Shown one piece after another: positions 42,601 through 52,236 of a stretch of DNA of 64,000 bases. Position numbers and translations under genes: made by a program. The stretch lies in NCBI GenBank assembly GCA_963576565.1, contig OY755040.1:23874543-23938542 (forward strand), read 5' to 3'. Under the pieces are notes generated by a model, which worked only from the letters and a program-made list of their open reading frames with translations, ran no database searches and was not told the DNA's origin. The stretch's first letter is position 1, and the number at the start of each line of letters is the position of its first letter. The DNA is from Aspidapion aeneum (Eukaryota > Arthropoda > Insecta > Coleoptera > Brentidae).

Positions 42601-43916
42601 TCGGTAACCATTGTAAATTAAATATAATAAATAAGCTATTTGTATTGTTGTATTTTATTTAAAATCTCGTAAAAAAAATTGAACCTACATACCTAACGTG
42701 TGTGTTTAAATCAATCTTCCGAACTAGTTAGGTAAATTACTATTATTACAAACTATCTTATAAATCGGTTCGTAATCCCGTGCTTTTGCTTGTTCTGCCA
42801 AGGACAGAGGCCCTCAAAAAAATGTTTTTATAGAAAAATCATATGTATTAAAATACCTACTACCCTTTAACTTCTATTAAACAACATTTTGTTTATTCAA
42901 AATAACTGAAAATAATCTGTAAGAAAGTTGATGGCTCTGGTCTGATTTGGTGTCCTGCAGCAAATATAAAAAATAAAAAAAATTTCTATTTATATAAAAG
43001 ATTTTTTAAAAATTGTCAAACGTACCCTGTTTTTTGATCTTCTTTTGTATATTTCGAAAAAATACAAAAAACTAAACAATTTCGCTACAGTTTTCTATAA
43101 CACAATTAGGCTACTGAAATGCCAAACATTGCTTTGAAATATTTCACTACAGTTTTCTATAAGACTGGTCTTCTGAAATTCCAATCATTGTTTTGAATTA
43201 TTATTTGTGTTTTACAGTTACCCGTAGCTTTTTTGTTATTTTTTGAATAAACTAAATTAGTGAAAAAATTCTAAGATTCGTTTGTTAAAAATGCTTTATG
43301 AAAACCACTCCGCAAAATTTCGACGCATTCCGCTTTCTCGTTTTCTATTTCTATTAGGACAAAGATTTGGCCAAAAAATGGGATATCAGTGTTGTCACAT
43401 GGTAAGTTTTCGAGTGAAGTTTGCCCCCTTAAACGATATTTTCCATTCACTGGCCTTCAAAGACAGGACAAGAATTTTTAAACATCTATGGAGGTAAAGT
43501 TAACCCCACAAAGGAGGTGCGTGCTACAAAAAAATCAACATGCCAAAATGTCGCACTTCTTTTTATATATTTTCTTTGGATTTTCATATACTTACGGATG
43601 TGTTATTATTCATATCAAGAGTCACGTGATTGTGGCAGGAAGAGATCCTCTATTTCCTGGCAAATTGAGTTGTCAAGGAAATAAGCCCAGTGAAATTAGT
43701 TTGGCGCAACCCCCGCAGGTTAAAAGCACAAGTTTATTTTTGCTGTCTATGTTTTTGATACGAAAAATAACGAACTTAGCGTGCATTTTAGCATTTTACA
43801 AAGGCTGTGTGAAGGTGTGGTGGTGACAGATGTGCAATCGTGTAGTGTTATGCTAAGTTTATGTGGGTTTAAAATAAAATAAGACCAAATAAAATACAAC
43901 TATTGCTGAACCCTTA
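42601..43916. other. No gene
   Basis: The 71- and 112-codon frames at 43282 and 43488 have no recognisable domain; I treat them as chance. Two similar ~60-bp segments (TTTCGCTACAGTTTTCTATAA at 43080 and TTTCACTACAGTTTTCTATAA at 43141) form a short direct repeat. Confidence 0.35.
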
Positions 43917-43918
43917 TA

Positions 43919-44130
43919 CAGTGAAATCTCCTATACGCCAACACTTACGGTTTCGTCGATTTTCTCCGCCCTTTGGAGGTGTCCGCTTATGAGGGAGAAC
44001 TACGATATTTTAATATATATATTTATTAAGAATTTCCGCTGCTTGAGTTTTTCCGATATTCAATTTTTCAGCGATCTTTGGTGCTGATAGATCGAGGCTT
44101 GCGAATTCTGCCTCAAATGAATACGCGGCT
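43919..44130 (-). pseudogene. pogo/Tigger remnant: terminus plus HTH fragment
   Basis: TA|CAGTGAAATCTCCTATACG at 43917 resembles a pogo/Tigger end. About 100 bp inward the minus strand reads IAEKLNIGKTQAAEIL (44020-44110), which has the pattern of the N-terminal CENP-B/Tigger helix-turn-helix of these transposases. No catalytic domain is present, and the second terminus was not found. The BEL/Pao element lies just to the right. Confidence 0.4.
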
Positions 44131-44239
44131 TAAGGTCCGGCGGCTAATCATTCGCGGTGAATTGTCGCATTCCCTGTCTGATTAACTGTAACTTAGGTAT
44201 GCGATATTCCATACAAAACAATTTTTTTACTTTTGTTTA

Positions 44240-44900
44240 TGGTGAGGTTAGGCCTTCTGTAGAAAATAAAATATACCGAAGGACCACTCGAGATAGCTCG
44301 AGAAAAACGTGGGGGAGTTAAGAGGGACTGTATCTTTCCACAGGGCTCCAACAGGGAAAAAAGAGCCTAAAAACTTAAAAACTAAAAATAGCGCAGCAAT
44401 GAAAAATCATCAAGAAACGACTTACCATTAGATGTCTTTTGTAGCTACTTGGCTGGCCAGCCCGATTATACGCGAAGTACCAGACTCTCCATTGTTCTAT
44501 AGTTCAAAATGTTCCAAACACTAATATCTAATAAACTAAAGCGTAAAATTAATAGTTTCCACAATTTTAATATAAAATAATAGCGGTGCGGTGACTTTAC
44601 TTGCACGAGGCGCGTGGTTCTGTTGTTCGCTCAGACAATCGGCGTTTTCGTCTGCTAGGCCGAATTTAGCCGCTTATCTCAAATCCTTCATTGCTGGAAG
44701 AAGCGCGCGAAGTTTAAATTTAAAATATGGAAAGATATAGCGTAAAGTAAATCAAAATAATATTCTAGAAACGCTTGTAAGCGAAGAAAATGTAACCCAA
44801 AAATATTTAAAAACTAAGAGAGATAGCTTCTCTAATTTTAAGTGAAAATTAGAGAATATAATTATTTACAAAAATAAAAACAAGTTGCGAAACTTGTTCA
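44240..44900 (-). repeat. BEL/Pao 3' LTR (661 bp)
   Basis: On the minus strand it starts TGAACAAG and ends CTCACCA (TG...CA). Its first ~85 bases contain two perfect hairpins, AACAAGTT-TCGC-AACTTGTT and CTCTAATTTT-CACTT-AAAATTAGAG. It also carries CTCGAGATAGCTCGAG and an AATGGTAAGT donor-like word. Confidence 0.95.
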
Positions 44901-44921
44901 TTCGGCCCACCAAAATGAGCA
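44901..44921 (-). other. BEL/Pao candidate polypurine tract region
   Basis: Just before the 3' LTR the minus strand reads TTTTGGTGGGCCGAA, directly after the stop of the integrase frame. It is purine-rich but interrupted, so this is only a positional assignment. Confidence 0.4.
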
Positions 44922-47102
44922 TCATTTTTCGGTAGGTGAATCTGAATCAATTGGAAGGGGGCAAAGCTTGACTAAAGGTCGTTTAAAGATACCGGACGCG
45001 GTACGAACATTTGCCACCCTAGCGTGCCCATCAGGCCCTTTAAAAATTTCAATAATGCGACCTACCCGCCATTGAAGGGGCGGTGATAACTCGTCTTTGA
45101 TAAGAACGAGGGTACCTATTTTTGGCTCTGCGCATGGTTCCAACCATTTATTTCGTACTTGAAGGGTATGTAAAAATTCTTGGCTCCAACGACGCCAAAA
45201 ATCGGCTTGTATTCGCTGGACCAAGTTCCATCGCGATAACCGATTCTCAGGTTTACTTGAAAAATCTTCATCAGGAACAGAAACTAAAGGTCCATGTGTT
45301 AAAAAATGTCCCGGTGTTAAAACCTGTAGATCGTTACAGTCGGTAGATTGCGGGGTCAAGGGGCGAGAATTTAAAATCGCCTCAATTTGACAAAGAACCG
45401 TGTATAACTCCTCATAACTTAGAATTTGCGAGCCAATGGTACGAATTAAGTGAGTTTTTACTGATTTTATCCCTGACTCCCAAAGACCGCCGAAGTGGGG
45501 AGCTGATGGAGGGATAAAATTCCAGGCGATAGCTTGTTGCGTGCAAGCATTTCTTGCAAGATCAAGCAATTCTTTGCTTGATTTAACGAAATTTGTGCCA
45601 TTATCTGAAAAAAGAGTTTTTATGTAACCTCTTCGGGCAACAAAGCGACGTAGCGCAGCTAAAAAAGCGTCCGAAGTTAGATCTGACACTAACTCGAGAT
45701 GTAAAGCTTTAGTATTTAGACAAATAAAAAGGCAGATATATGCTTTTTGTGTTTTTACACCTCTGTGTTTACTGAGAGTGATAGGTATAGCACCACTAAA
45801 ATCTACTCCACTAAAAGTAAAAGGCTTTTGTGGAATCAAGCGGTAGGACGGAATTTGTCCCATGATTTGCTCATAAGAATGCGGTTTGACGCGAAAGCAA
45901 CGAACACATTTGGATAAAACCGTTTTAATTAAGCGTTTGGCAGATAAAATCCAAAAAATTTGACTAATGAGATATTGGACTGTTTGCACTCCGACATGCA
46001 AATATTTTTTGTGCATATATTCAATAAACATATAAGAAAGTCTACTTTCCTTGGGTAAAAGAAGAGGATGTTTTTGTCCGTAAGAAATAGTCATGGCTTG
46101 TTGAATGCGTCCTCCAACTCTTATAAGACCATCCTGGTCTAAAAAGGGATTCAATTTTTGTATGGGTTTTATGCATTTTTTCTGGTTTTGAAGGTTAAGA
46201 ATTACTTCAGAAAAGTATTTTTGTTGTTCGTGCTTAGCCAAACATTTTAAAGCGTTAAAGAGATCGATATAATCTATATTTGTCTTTTTTCTGACGTCTG
46301 CGGATAGTCTACAATTATTTATGAATCGCAAACTGCGGGCTAAAAGTAGTTGAATAGCGTAAAAATCGGATTTATTATTTAAAAGCGAATCTAAAAAATT
46401 TTCCGTTATTCGGTCACAAGAAATCAGAGCAACATTTTTTCGTTCCTCAGTCTCTAAACTGTCATTTATTTTGACTTGCGGGATTTTTGTTGGCCATTTA
46501 TCGAAAGATTCTTGTAAAAAACTAGGGGCAGCCCACCATAGGGGATGATTTAAAAGCTCACTCGGCGAGCAGCCGCGGCTGGCTACATCGGCACTATTGA
46601 GAAAGGTGGGGGTATATAACCAACATTCTGGATTAATATTATCTTGGATAAGACTAACACGATTTGCGACAAAAGTTTTCCATTTACTTGGATGGGATTT
46701 TATCCAGTGTAAAACAACCATTGCGTCCGAAAAAGCGTAAATATTATTTATTGTGAACCTTTTTATGAATATATCATATGTGGATTTTAAGACCTCAGAT
46801 AAAAGAGTAGCGGCTAGAAGTTCTATTCTCGGAATACTAACAAATTTTTTAAGTGGAGCGATGCGACTTTTCGCAAGAACAAAATATATGTGATATTTAG
46901 CGTTTCGTAAGACACGTAAGTATATTACGCATGCGTACCCTCGTTCACTCGCATCACAAAACCCACAGAGATCGATGGATTCGGCGTTGGTGATGTCAAT
47001 GTGGCGGGGTAAACTAAATTTCTCTAAAACTTGAAATTCAGATTGATAGAGTGTCCACTGACTAAAGTAGGCGTGGCGTCCCAGGAAATACCAAGTAACC
47101 AA
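44922..47102 (-). CDS. pol: BEL/Pao pol: RNase H, integrase, C-terminal domain (726-codon frame)
   Basis: This frame continues the polyprotein after the frame change; its first methionine is not a natural start. RNase H residues: D50 (FCDASE), E94 (RIELLAA), D126 (FSDAM), D172 (SADVASRG). The integrase zinc site is H364/H369 with C399/C402. The catalytic triad is D434 (SGVDF), D500 (SDNGTNF) and E542 (LWESGIKS). The end (about 620-718) is the DUF5641-type domain of BEL/Pao integrases, with LSRWNLVQRIQADFW and WRVGRI. All catalytic residues are present and there is no internal stop. RNase H removes the RNA template and integrase inserts the cDNA. It overlaps the upstream frame by 79 nt; about the first 14 codons are out-of-frame readthrough. 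Confidence 0.9.
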   Translation of the reverse strand: MVTWYFLGRHAYFSQWTLYQSEFQVLEKFSLPRHIDITNAESIDLCGFCDASERGYACVIYLRVLRNAKYHIYFVLAKSRIAPLKKFVSIPRIELLAATLLSEVLKSTYDIFIKRFTINNIYAFSDAMVVLHWIKSHPSKWKTFVANRVSLIQDNINPECWLYTPTFLNSADVASRGCSPSELLNHPLWWAAPSFLQESFDKWPTKIPQVKINDSLETEERKNVALISCDRITENFLDSLLNNKSDFYAIQLLLARSLRFINNCRLSADVRKKTNIDYIDLFNALKCLAKHEQQKYFSEVILNLQNQKKCIKPIQKLNPFLDQDGLIRVGGRIQQAMTISYGQKHPLLLPKESRLSYMFIEYMHKKYLHVGVQTVQYLISQIFWILSAKRLIKTVLSKCVRCFRVKPHSYEQIMGQIPSYRLIPQKPFTFSGVDFSGAIPITLSKHRGVKTQKAYICLFICLNTKALHLELVSDLTSDAFLAALRRFVARRGYIKTLFSDNGTNFVKSSKELLDLARNACTQQAIAWNFIPPSAPHFGGLWESGIKSVKTHLIRTIGSQILSYEELYTVLCQIEAILNSRPLTPQSTDCNDLQVLTPGHFLTHGPLVSVPDEDFSSKPENRLSRWNLVQRIQADFWRRWSQEFLHTLQVRNKWLEPCAEPKIGTLVLIKDELSPPLQWRVGRIIEIFKGPDGHARVANVRTASGIFKRPLVKLCPLPIDSDSPTEK

Positions 47103-50100
47103 ATTTGTTGAATCAAATATTTTAAAGTGAATGTTACTGGGGTAAGATACCCATGGGGGTCATAGCAGCGTGCTAAAAAAGAGAGAAGCGTCCTTTTAGT
47201 ACAGCTTTGCTGATTAGGTAATATGTTAAATCGAAACTCGTCGTAGGAAGGATGCCAGCACAGGCCTAAGACCTTAGTGACGTCATCCGAATCGAGAGAT
47301 AAAACTGCGGGGTTGACTAAGGAGGGATCTAAATGAGAGATCACTTCTGAGCGATTGCTAGACCATTTGTGTAATTTCAAGCCAGCGTTTCCTAATAACT
47401 CCGTAAGCTCTTGCTGCAAATTTAACGCCTCTTGAACCGTTTTACATGAAGTAGTGACGTCATCAATATAGGTATCGTTAAGTATAACTTGAGCAGCGTG
47501 AGGGTAGTTATCATATTCGGACTCAGCTAAGTGCTGAAGGGTGCGTAAAGCGAGATATGGTGAACAGTTCACTCCGTAAGTGACAGTTCGTAGTTTAAAA
47601 ACGGAAACTTTTTCATTAGGGTTAAACCGCCAAAATATTTTTTGGTATTTTTGATGATCAGGGTTGATATTTATACCACGATACATTTTTTGAATATCGC
47701 AGGTGAGCGTCACAGGGTTAAGGCGAAAATGTAATAATATTTGAATAATATCTTTTTGTAGTTTTGGACCCGATAATAATACTTGATTAAGCGAAATATG
47801 CGTAAAAGGGTCAGTAATACTCGCATTAAAAACTACCCTTGTCTTAGTAGTGATAGCTTCATTTTTAACAACAGCGAAATGTGGAATAAAATAGCTGTCT
47901 GAATCGTCTTCTTTTTCTGAGTCATAGTCCATATGACCCAATTCCAAATATTCATTCATAAATTTAGAATATTCACAATACAAGTTTTTATCGCGAAGCA
48001 GTTTTTTTTCTAAAGATAAGAAACGATTTAGCGCGACTTGTTTTATTGCAGGAAACTGCGGTGGATTTTCAAATGTGCGAAAGGGAAGGGAGACAGTATA
48101 CCGGCCGTCTTGATTACGCGACACGCTCTGTTTAAAATAATTTTCACAAATTTCATCCTCTGGTTTCAAATGAGTTTTTTGGGGGACGCAGTCGGTTTCC
48201 CAAAATTTTGAAATTAATTGCGAAAGCGAGTCAATTTCATTTTGACAAAAAAGAGCATTAATTGGCGGGGTAGAAATTAAGGGTTGATTTATTTGTCCCA
48301 TCAAAATATAGCCGAAAATAGTTCCCATAGCAAAGGGATGATTTGGATCATCGCTAGCGATTTTTTCACCCTGTATAATTAGTGGAAATAGATCCATACC
48401 AATTAGTAAATTTATAGGCGAAGGGTTGTAAAAAGTGGGATCTGCTAAGGGTAAATTTTTTATAAAATGCCAATTTTCTGTATTTATTTTTACTGACGGT
48501 AAATCAGTACAAACTTTTTGCAAAATAATCGCTTGCGTAGACACAAAAATATCTGGTTTTTGAAAATTACAAATTTTAATAAAAATCGATCCTAGATCAG
48601 AAGTAAGAGAGTTGCCTCCAACCCCCTGTATATTTGAACATAAGGGTTGCCTGGGAAGGCCCAATTGTTGCGCTAATTTTTGAGAACAAAAAGTGTTTTG
48701 CGAACCGCTGTCTAAAACGGCTCTAACTGTTTGAAAGTTACCGCGAACATCTTGAATTCTTACTAGGATAGTTGACAATAAAACTTGCGATTGCGCAGAA
48801 ATAAAACCACAATGCGTGGGGTTAGAACCCGAAGGAGTTGCGATTGGTACTTGTGAATTAGAAGACGTCGAAGTAAAATTTTGATTATTTTGAGAAGAGG
48901 CACTTTGAGTGAAATTAGTTTGAGTAGAGTAATTTTGAAGCGGACAACCAGTAGCCGGGGATCTAAAACTTTGCTGGCTGGCCAAGTAACCACGTGGTGC
49001 ACTACTTGGAGATGCGTTGGGAGAAATATTAGAGGGATTTTGTGAGAAATTCACGTTAGCATCAAAATGTGATCTATTTTGATTTTGAGAATTAAAGTAA
49101 TTACAATTTCGCTCAAAATGAATTAATGAGTGATGTCTTTGATTACCAGGGCAGGAGCGACATGAGCGTAGACTTTGACAAGAATTTGTTGAATGTATTG
49201 AGCTTAAACAATTTAAACATAGTTTCTTATTTTTAGCGTAAGTATAGCGTTCGTAGGGAGATTTACCTTTAAATGCGTGACATAAATATATTGAATGTGT
49301 GTTAGAATCACAAAAAGCGCATCTATCTTTAGAATGAGTATTTTCCGTACCAAGTAGCGTTTTTGTATAATAAGGCGAGGCGTTATTTTTATAAAACTGT
49401 TTATTATTTTTAAATCTATTTTTAGAGTGTAGCGAATAAAGCGAATTACATTGAGTTTCAAGGAAATTATAAATTTCTTGATATTTGGGCATTTCATTAG
49501 ACCTAGAATTAGCTAGTTCAAAGCGCAAAAGTAGTACCTCAGGCAATTTATCTAATAAAATGTTGGCGAGCGGAAAACACCATTGATCAGTGTCGTAATT
49601 TAGAGTTTTTAAAGCCTCAATGTTTTCTGAAAAAACATCAAGCAGCGTGCGCAGCGTTTCTGGATTATCGTCTTTGAGAGCGGGAAAATTATACACGGAG
49701 CGCCAATAAGTTTGAGCCGATAAGCCGGGGTTATGATAGCGTTTTAGAAGCGTATTGTAAGCGATTATATAATTAGCGTCGGTTATTTGTAAATGTTTAA
49801 CTACGTTTAAAGGCGGTCCTTTGAGGTAGGACAGTAACAAATTAAATTTAGCGTTTGTAGGAATACTAGGATTATTGTGTACAGAACTATTGTACATATC
49901 TAGAAAGGTTGGAAACTTAGTGATGTCACCATGAAATTCGACAATGCGCAGTCTTGGCATTAAAGACGCCATAAAGCGGTCTGGATCAGAAGAATTTGAA
50001 ATTTGCGTTAAGTTTTGAGGTTGAGGAGCTTCAATTTTCACCTCAAATAGTTGTTTTTGAATTCTTTTAATATCATAGAAGCTGTCGTCAAACTCAGTAA

Positions 50101-50332
50101 GGCGTTCATTTTCTTCTTCCAGTCTCTCCGGACTTGCCGAATAAGCCTCTATTATTTGATTTTGATAAATAAAAAATGTTTCTTTCATTTCATCAAGGTC
50201 GATAAGTCGAACCTGTAAACACGGTTTTTTTGTATCATCCGTTAGGCAAGCATTAGCTAAGTTATGAAGAGTATTAATGCGATTATGTTGCACACTACGG
50301 AGTGCTTCTAACTTCTTAAGTTGCGTACTCAT
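47024..50332 (-). CDS. gag-pol: BEL/Pao gag-protease-reverse transcriptase (1102-codon frame)
   Basis: Domains in order. The N-terminal coiled-coil-like region (1-100) is followed by a DUF1759-type Gag segment (about 130-300, FHGDITKFPTFLDMY, LLSYLKGPP). Two CX2CX4HX4C zinc knuckles lie at C338-C351 and C372-C385, with a third C/H cluster at 391-405. A low-complexity Ser/Asn/Gln linker spans 410-510. The aspartic protease has DSGSQ at 541-545. The reverse transcriptase has HFAVVKN at 818, catalytic D879 (TCDIQKMYRGI) and YIDD at 955-958. The start is the first ATG after a 379-nt leader, MSTQLKKLEALR. The last ~13 residues are out of frame: the RT-RNase H junction carries a change equivalent to one lost base near 47055-47070. 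Family membership is clear from domain order and the FCDAS, YIDD and DUF1759 wording. Confidence 0.93.
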   Translation of the reverse strand: MSTQLKKLEALRSVQHNRINTLHNLANACLTDDTKKPCLQVRLIDLDEMKETFFIYQNQIIEAYSASPERLEEENERLTEFDDSFYDIKRIQKQLFEVKIEAPQPQNLTQISNSSDPDRFMASLMPRLRIVEFHGDITKFPTFLDMYNSSVHNNPSIPTNAKFNLLLSYLKGPPLNVVKHLQITDANYIIAYNTLLKRYHNPGLSAQTYWRSVYNFPALKDDNPETLRTLLDVFSENIEALKTLNYDTDQWCFPLANILLDKLPEVLLLRFELANSRSNEMPKYQEIYNFLETQCNSLYSLHSKNRFKNNKQFYKNNASPYYTKTLLGTENTHSKDRCAFCDSNTHSIYLCHAFKGKSPYERYTYAKNKKLCLNCLSSIHSTNSCQSLRSCRSCPGNQRHHSLIHFERNCNYFNSQNQNRSHFDANVNFSQNPSNISPNASPSSAPRGYLASQQSFRSPATGCPLQNYSTQTNFTQSASSQNNQNFTSTSSNSQVPIATPSGSNPTHCGFISAQSQVLLSTILVRIQDVRGNFQTVRAVLDSGSQNTFCSQKLAQQLGLPRQPLCSNIQGVGGNSLTSDLGSIFIKICNFQKPDIFVSTQAIILQKVCTDLPSVKINTENWHFIKNLPLADPTFYNPSPINLLIGMDLFPLIIQGEKIASDDPNHPFAMGTIFGYILMGQINQPLISTPPINALFCQNEIDSLSQLISKFWETDCVPQKTHLKPEDEICENYFKQSVSRNQDGRYTVSLPFRTFENPPQFPAIKQVALNRFLSLEKKLLRDKNLYCEYSKFMNEYLELGHMDYDSEKEDDSDSYFIPHFAVVKNEAITTKTRVVFNASITDPFTHISLNQVLLSGPKLQKDIIQILLHFRLNPVTLTCDIQKMYRGININPDHQKYQKIFWRFNPNEKVSVFKLRTVTYGVNCSPYLALRTLQHLAESEYDNYPHAAQVILNDTYIDDVTTSCKTVQEALNLQQELTELLGNAGLKLHKWSSNRSEVISHLDPSLVNPAVLSLDSDDVTKVLGLCWHPSYDEFRFNILPNQQSCTKRTLLSFLARCYDPHGYLTPVTFTLKYLIQQIWLLGISWDATPTLVSGHSINLNFKF

Positions 50333-50692
50333 TGTAATGTTTTTAAAAAACTCCGTTAAAACAGGTGAACGATTAGTTTCCGAAATTTTTAATATTTAAA
50401 AATTAAAAGCGTTTAAAAGAAAAGAAAATAGGCGATAAAAAATGTAAACAAGTCTCATTTACCTCTCTAATGTCGTTTACAGCGATGTGGTGGAAACTTT
50501 TCCTACGTGCAGGTCGACGCCAAGCCAAAAAGAGGTAGGAAATGCGCGAAAACAATGCGCGTTCGGTACTTTTTTACTTGTTATTTTTACTGCTAGCACA
50601 GCAAAAAGATCAAGGTCATGCGTATTTATTAAAATTTTTATTTTTAACAAAATGCGATTTAGACTTTAATTTTTCCCGGGGTCCTGTTATCA

Positions 50693-50709
50693 GGCTCGAA
50701 CCTGGACCA
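50693..50709 (-). promoter_or_regulatory. BEL/Pao primer-binding-site candidate
   Basis: Two bases inside the 5' LTR the minus strand reads TGGTCCAGGTTCGAGCC. It starts with TGG, as expected for pairing with a tRNA 3' CCA, and includes a tRNA T-loop-like GGTTCGAGCC. I cannot name the tRNA. Confidence 0.65.
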
Positions 50710-50711
50710 AA

Positions 50712-51372
50712 TGGTGAGGTTAGGCCTTCTGTAGAAAATAAAATATACCGAAGGACCACTCGAGATAGCTCGAGAAAAACGTGGGGGAGTTAAGAGGGAC
50801 TGTATCTTTCCACAGGGCTCCAACAGGGAAAAAAGAGCCTAAAAACTTAAATACTAAAAATAGCGCAGCAATGAAAAATCATCAAGAAACGACTTACCAT
50901 TAGATGTCTTTTGTAGCTACTTGGCTGGCCAGCCCGATTATACGCGAAGTACCAGACTCTCCATTGTTCTATAGTTCAAAATGTTCCAAACACTAATATC
51001 TAATAAACTAAAGCGTAAAATTAATAGTTTCCACAATTTTAATATAAAATAATAGCGGTGCGGTGACTTTACTTGCACGAGGCGCGTGGTTCTGTTGTTC
51101 GCTCAGACAATCGGCGTTTTCGTCTGCTAGGCCGAATTTAGCCGCTTATCTCAAATCCTTCATTGCTGGAAGAAGCGCGCGAAGTTTAAATTTAAAATAT
51201 GGAAAGATATAGCGTAAAGTAAATCAAAATAATATTCTAGAAACGCTTGTAAGCGAAGAAAATGTAACCCAAAAATATTTAAAAACTAAGAGAGATAGCT
51301 TCTCTAATTTTAAGTGAAAATTAGAGAATATAATTATTTACAAAAATAAAAACAAGTTGCGAAACTTGTTCA
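50712..51372 (-). repeat. BEL/Pao 5' LTR (661 bp)
   Basis: Same as the 3' LTR apart from one base at 50852. It should contain the promoter; no strong TATA box stands out. Confidence 0.95.
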
Positions 51373-51377
51373 GTTTA

Positions 51378-51821
51378 CTTTTCTTACCTAATTTTGTGGT
51401 GCTTCATTTAAAACACTGCATACATATTTGTTATTCTTTAACTATACCATATTTTCCACACAACTGGCGTATATTCCTATTCAAATATGTATTCACTCTC
51501 ATTAATAATTGTGCTTTTAATTTGCCATGTTTGTTTCTACAAAAGGTAAATATTTTAACCAAAATTGCACAAAGCGTATCTGCTACCGACTCGTATGAAC
51601 TCGCAGCGAAATGCAACTAAAAATGGCGATGGCCCGTTCTGGTAGTGGAACTATGCGGCAACGCCCTCTATAGTATCATTTTTTTAAATGTTTAAAAAAC
51701 AAAACATTTATTAGTTTCATATATCTTAAATTCAACGTTAGAAATGAGATCTAGGAAAAACATTATAAAAATAACCATATATTGATTATGGTATGGTAGT
51801 ATGGTATTATTTTTAATAAAT
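51378..51821. other. No gene
   Basis: Continuation of the sequence to the left of 44235. AAAATGGCGATGGCCCG near 51620 opens only a short frame; nothing supported. Confidence 0.35.
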
Positions 51822-51993
51822 AAAGTTTCACGGGCAAGACCTCAGAGGTAAAGGTAGCTACGGGGACGCGTTTCTGCCTCATTAGGCTTCATTCGGCCCG
51901 AGCATAACCATAAAATGGAAGGAGAAACGCTAATGAGACAGAAACGCGTCCCCGTAGCTACCTTTACCTCTGAGGTCTTGCCCGTGAAACTTT
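51822..51993. mobile_element. 172-bp hairpin with ~63-bp near-perfect arms
   Basis: The left arm starts AAAGTTTCACGGGCAAGACC and continues AGAGGTAAAGGTAGCTACGG and GGACGCGTTTCTG. The right arm is its inverse, with one mismatch seen (CCTCATTAG against GTCTCATTAG). The loop (~45 bp) carries CATTCGGCCCGAGCATAACC. Such identity implies a recent origin or gene conversion. Borders and target duplication are unclear (A/T-rich flanks). Confidence 0.75.
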
Positions 51994-52232
51994 TTTTGTT
52001 AAGACTTTATACCTCGTAAACTTCCTTCAAATTATTTTTATTGTTAATAAAATTATGGTTGTTTAAATATTGGTTTCTTAACGTTATTAAGAAATATATT
52101 TTTGGTAATTCTTTTACATGAAATTTTCGTTAGGATTTTCAACATGTTTTTTTTAATGTCAAAATTTGAATTAACTTTAACACAAATTTGTGCTAGAAAA
52201 AAAAACATTATTTTTTTCAACATTTATTTAAC
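51994..52232. other. AT-rich spacer
   Basis: No feature seen. Confidence 0.35.
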
Positions 52233-52236
52233 GTTT

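Larger units (their letters stand above)
44240..51372 (-). mobile_element. BEL/Pao LTR retrotransposon, nearly intact (7133 bp)
   Basis: Two 661-bp LTRs flank a gag-pro-RT-RNaseH-integrase coding region on the minus strand. GTTTA is duplicated on both sides (44235-44239 and 51373-51377). The only LTR difference I found is A at 44380 against T at 50852, so the insertion is very recent. A primer-binding-site-like sequence follows the 5' LTR and a short G-rich tract precedes the 3' LTR. A single frame change near 47055-47070 separates the two large frames, so this copy cannot make an uninterrupted polyprotein. Confidence 0.95.

Noticed and set aside
43488..43826. 112-codon plus-strand frame
   Set aside because: No recognisable domain, low-complexity hydrophobic stretches, no supporting neighbour.
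45122..45346. Plus-strand 74-codon frame
   Set aside because: It lies antisense within the BEL/Pao integrase coding region and has no independent motif.
47024..47102. Programmed -1 frameshift between the two BEL/Pao frames
   Set aside because: No canonical slippery heptamer is visible, BEL/Pao elements normally use one frame here, and the break lies inside the RT-RNase H junction. A simple one-base loss or sequencing error is more likely.
48763..49497. Minus-strand frames of 79 and 94 codons
   Set aside because: They are alternative frames inside the BEL/Pao Gag coding region.
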